Part shown: piece after piece, positions 5,684 through 6,368 of the stretch | Position numbering within the stretch: the first letter of the stretch is position 1 | How the letters are laid out: the number at the start of each line of letters is the position of its first letter | DNA from: Actinomycetota bacterium | GTDB lineage: Bacteria; Actinomycetota; Thermoleophilia; Solirubrobacterales; Solirubrobacteraceae | DNA: 6,368 nt | Reading direction: 5' to 3' | Assembly (NCBI GenBank): GCA_005883905.1 | Contig: VAYD01000382.1 | Location: forward strand, 1-6,368 | Position numbers and translations under genes: made by a program | Notes under the pieces: generated by a model | Told to the model about the DNA's origin: nothing | Databases searched by the model: none | Seen by the model: the letters and a program-made list of their open reading frames with translations, nothing else

Positions 5684-6368
5684 CTACTCGGCGGCGAGGA
5701 GCCACCACCACGACGGCTGGCCGCCGGCGGAGTGCTCGATCTCGACGCCGTCGGGCATCAGGGCGTCGATGGCGAGCGCGTCGAGCGGCGCGCCGTCGCC
5801 GGCGATGCACGTGATGAGCTCGGCGCCGTCGGAGAGCTGGGCAAGGACGTCGCGCAGGGTCGCCTCGGGGTCGCCCCAGGCGACGAGCTCGTCCCCGACG
5901 TAGCCGACCGCGTCGCCGACGGCGAAGCGGCCGCCGGGGTCCTGGCGCGCGGCCGGGGCGACGCCACCGGTGCGGACGCGCTCGAGGGCCGCGCGCATCG
6001 CGGTCGCGGTCTCCTCGGCGCCGCCGTCCGGCAGCAGCGCGATCGCCGCGGCAAGGCCGGCCTGCTGGTTGCGCGTCGGGACCACGCGGACCTCCTTGTC
6101 GGAGAGCTCCGCGGCCCTCTCGGCCGCCATGAAGACGTTCGGCGAGTTCGGCAGCACGACGACCTCCTCGGCCGGGATGTCGTGAATGCCCGCGAGCAGC
6201 TCGAACGTCGAGGGGTTGAGCGTCGCGCCGCCGTCGAGCGTGTGGACCCCGAGGCCTTCGAACAGCGCGGCCATGCCTGGGCCTGCGCAGACCGCCAGCG
6301 CCCCGCAGCGCCGCGTCGTAGCGCCGTGGCCGTTGGGTGACAGCCGCTCGGTGCGCTCCTCGACCTGG
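5684..6368 (-). CDS. FakA/YloV-type DAK-family protein, C-terminal part (5'-partial)
   Basis: This frame is open from the right edge to TAG at 5686-5684, giving about 227 C-terminal residues; the N-terminal DAK2 (ATP-binding) domain lies outside the window. From the edge it reads QVEERTERLSPNG, then ALAVCAGPGMAALFEGLGV, GGATLNPST, a VVVLPNSPNVFMAAERA segment (compare LPNNKNIILAAEQA in Firmicutes YloV), VRVVPTRNQQAGLAA, and the family ending GGQPSWWWLLAAE. These match the C-terminal domain of FakA/YloV proteins. In Staphylococcus FakA phosphorylates fatty acids bound to a FakB (DegV-family) partner; whether this actinobacterial relative does so is unknown. FakA-like genes commonly precede recG, as here and in mycobacteria (Rv2974c-Rv2973c). 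The ATG at 6274 is internal: the conserved GPG lead-in lies upstream of it. The gap of about 80-90 bases to recG leaves room for a separate recG start, but co-transcription is likely. Confidence 0.88.
   Translation of the reverse strand, partial: QVEERTERLSPNGHGATTRRCGALAVCAGPGMAALFEGLGVHTLDGGATLNPSTFELLAGIHDIPAEEVVVLPNSPNVFMAAERAAELSDKEVRVVPTRNQQAGLAAAIALLPDGGAEETATAMRAALERVRTGGVAPAARQDPGGRFAVGDAVGYVGDELVAWGDPEATLRDVLAQLSDGAELITCIAGDGAPLDALAIDALMPDGVEIEHSAGGQPSWWWLLAAE

Noticed and set aside
5068..5903. Plus-strand open frames opposite the recG N-terminal region, considered as a new gene filling the broken area
   Set aside because: Translations are Arg/Ala/Ser-rich without motifs, and the minus strand shows clear RecG sequence on both sides of the break.
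1..6368. CRISPR arrays, tRNA or rRNA genes, insertion sequences, attachment sites
   Set aside because: No regularly spaced repeats, no transposase or integrase sequence, no tRNA-like cloverleaf or rRNA segment was seen; nearly all bases are accounted for by protein genes.

Overview
The window is GC-rich, almost entirely coding DNA, with G or C at most third codon positions. Gene content and order point to an actinobacterium (Actinomycetota). The minus strand reads FakA/DAK-like protein, recG, rsmD, coaD and a SepIVA/DivIVA-like coiled-coil gene; mycobacteria keep recG, rsmD and coaD close together. A lineage such as Thermoleophilia/Solirubrobacterales is my best guess, but this is inference, not a database match.

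Layout. Bases 3-1127 hold two plus-strand genes: the 3' part of a coiled-coil plus PD-(D/E)XK nuclease-like protein (RmuC/DUF2130 type), then a small acylphosphatase that starts right after its stop codon. They converge on a minus-strand series that fills the rest of the window. Read in transcription order from the right edge, this series is: the C-terminal part of a FakA/YloV (DAK-type) protein (6368-5684), recG (about 5606-3622), rsmD (3625-3116), coaD (3119-2610), a SepIVA-like coiled-coil protein (2604-2140) and a secreted PD40/TolB-type beta-propeller protein (2135-1131). The genes from recG to the propeller overlap by 4 bases or lie 4-5 bases apart, so they look like one translationally coupled operon. 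It mixes DNA repair (RecG), ribosome maturation (RsmD), coenzyme A synthesis (CoaD) and probable envelope or septum functions. The FakA-like gene is separated from recG by the only sizeable gap, about 80-90 bases.

The most notable observation is that recG is broken. Its N-terminal wedge-domain part and its helicase part lie in different frames. At the junction (about 5350-5360) roughly 20 conserved residues of the OB-fold appear to be missing, a loss of 3k+1 bases. Everything else in the gene is well preserved, so this is either a recent lesion or a sequence/assembly defect. Smaller points of interest are a set of alternative hairpins at the convergent gene ends, a short AT-rich run of unusual codons in coaD, and a SepIVA-like protein much shorter than the mycobacterial one. 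I see no RNA genes, CRISPR arrays, insertion sequences or phage genes, and no convincing previously undescribed system.
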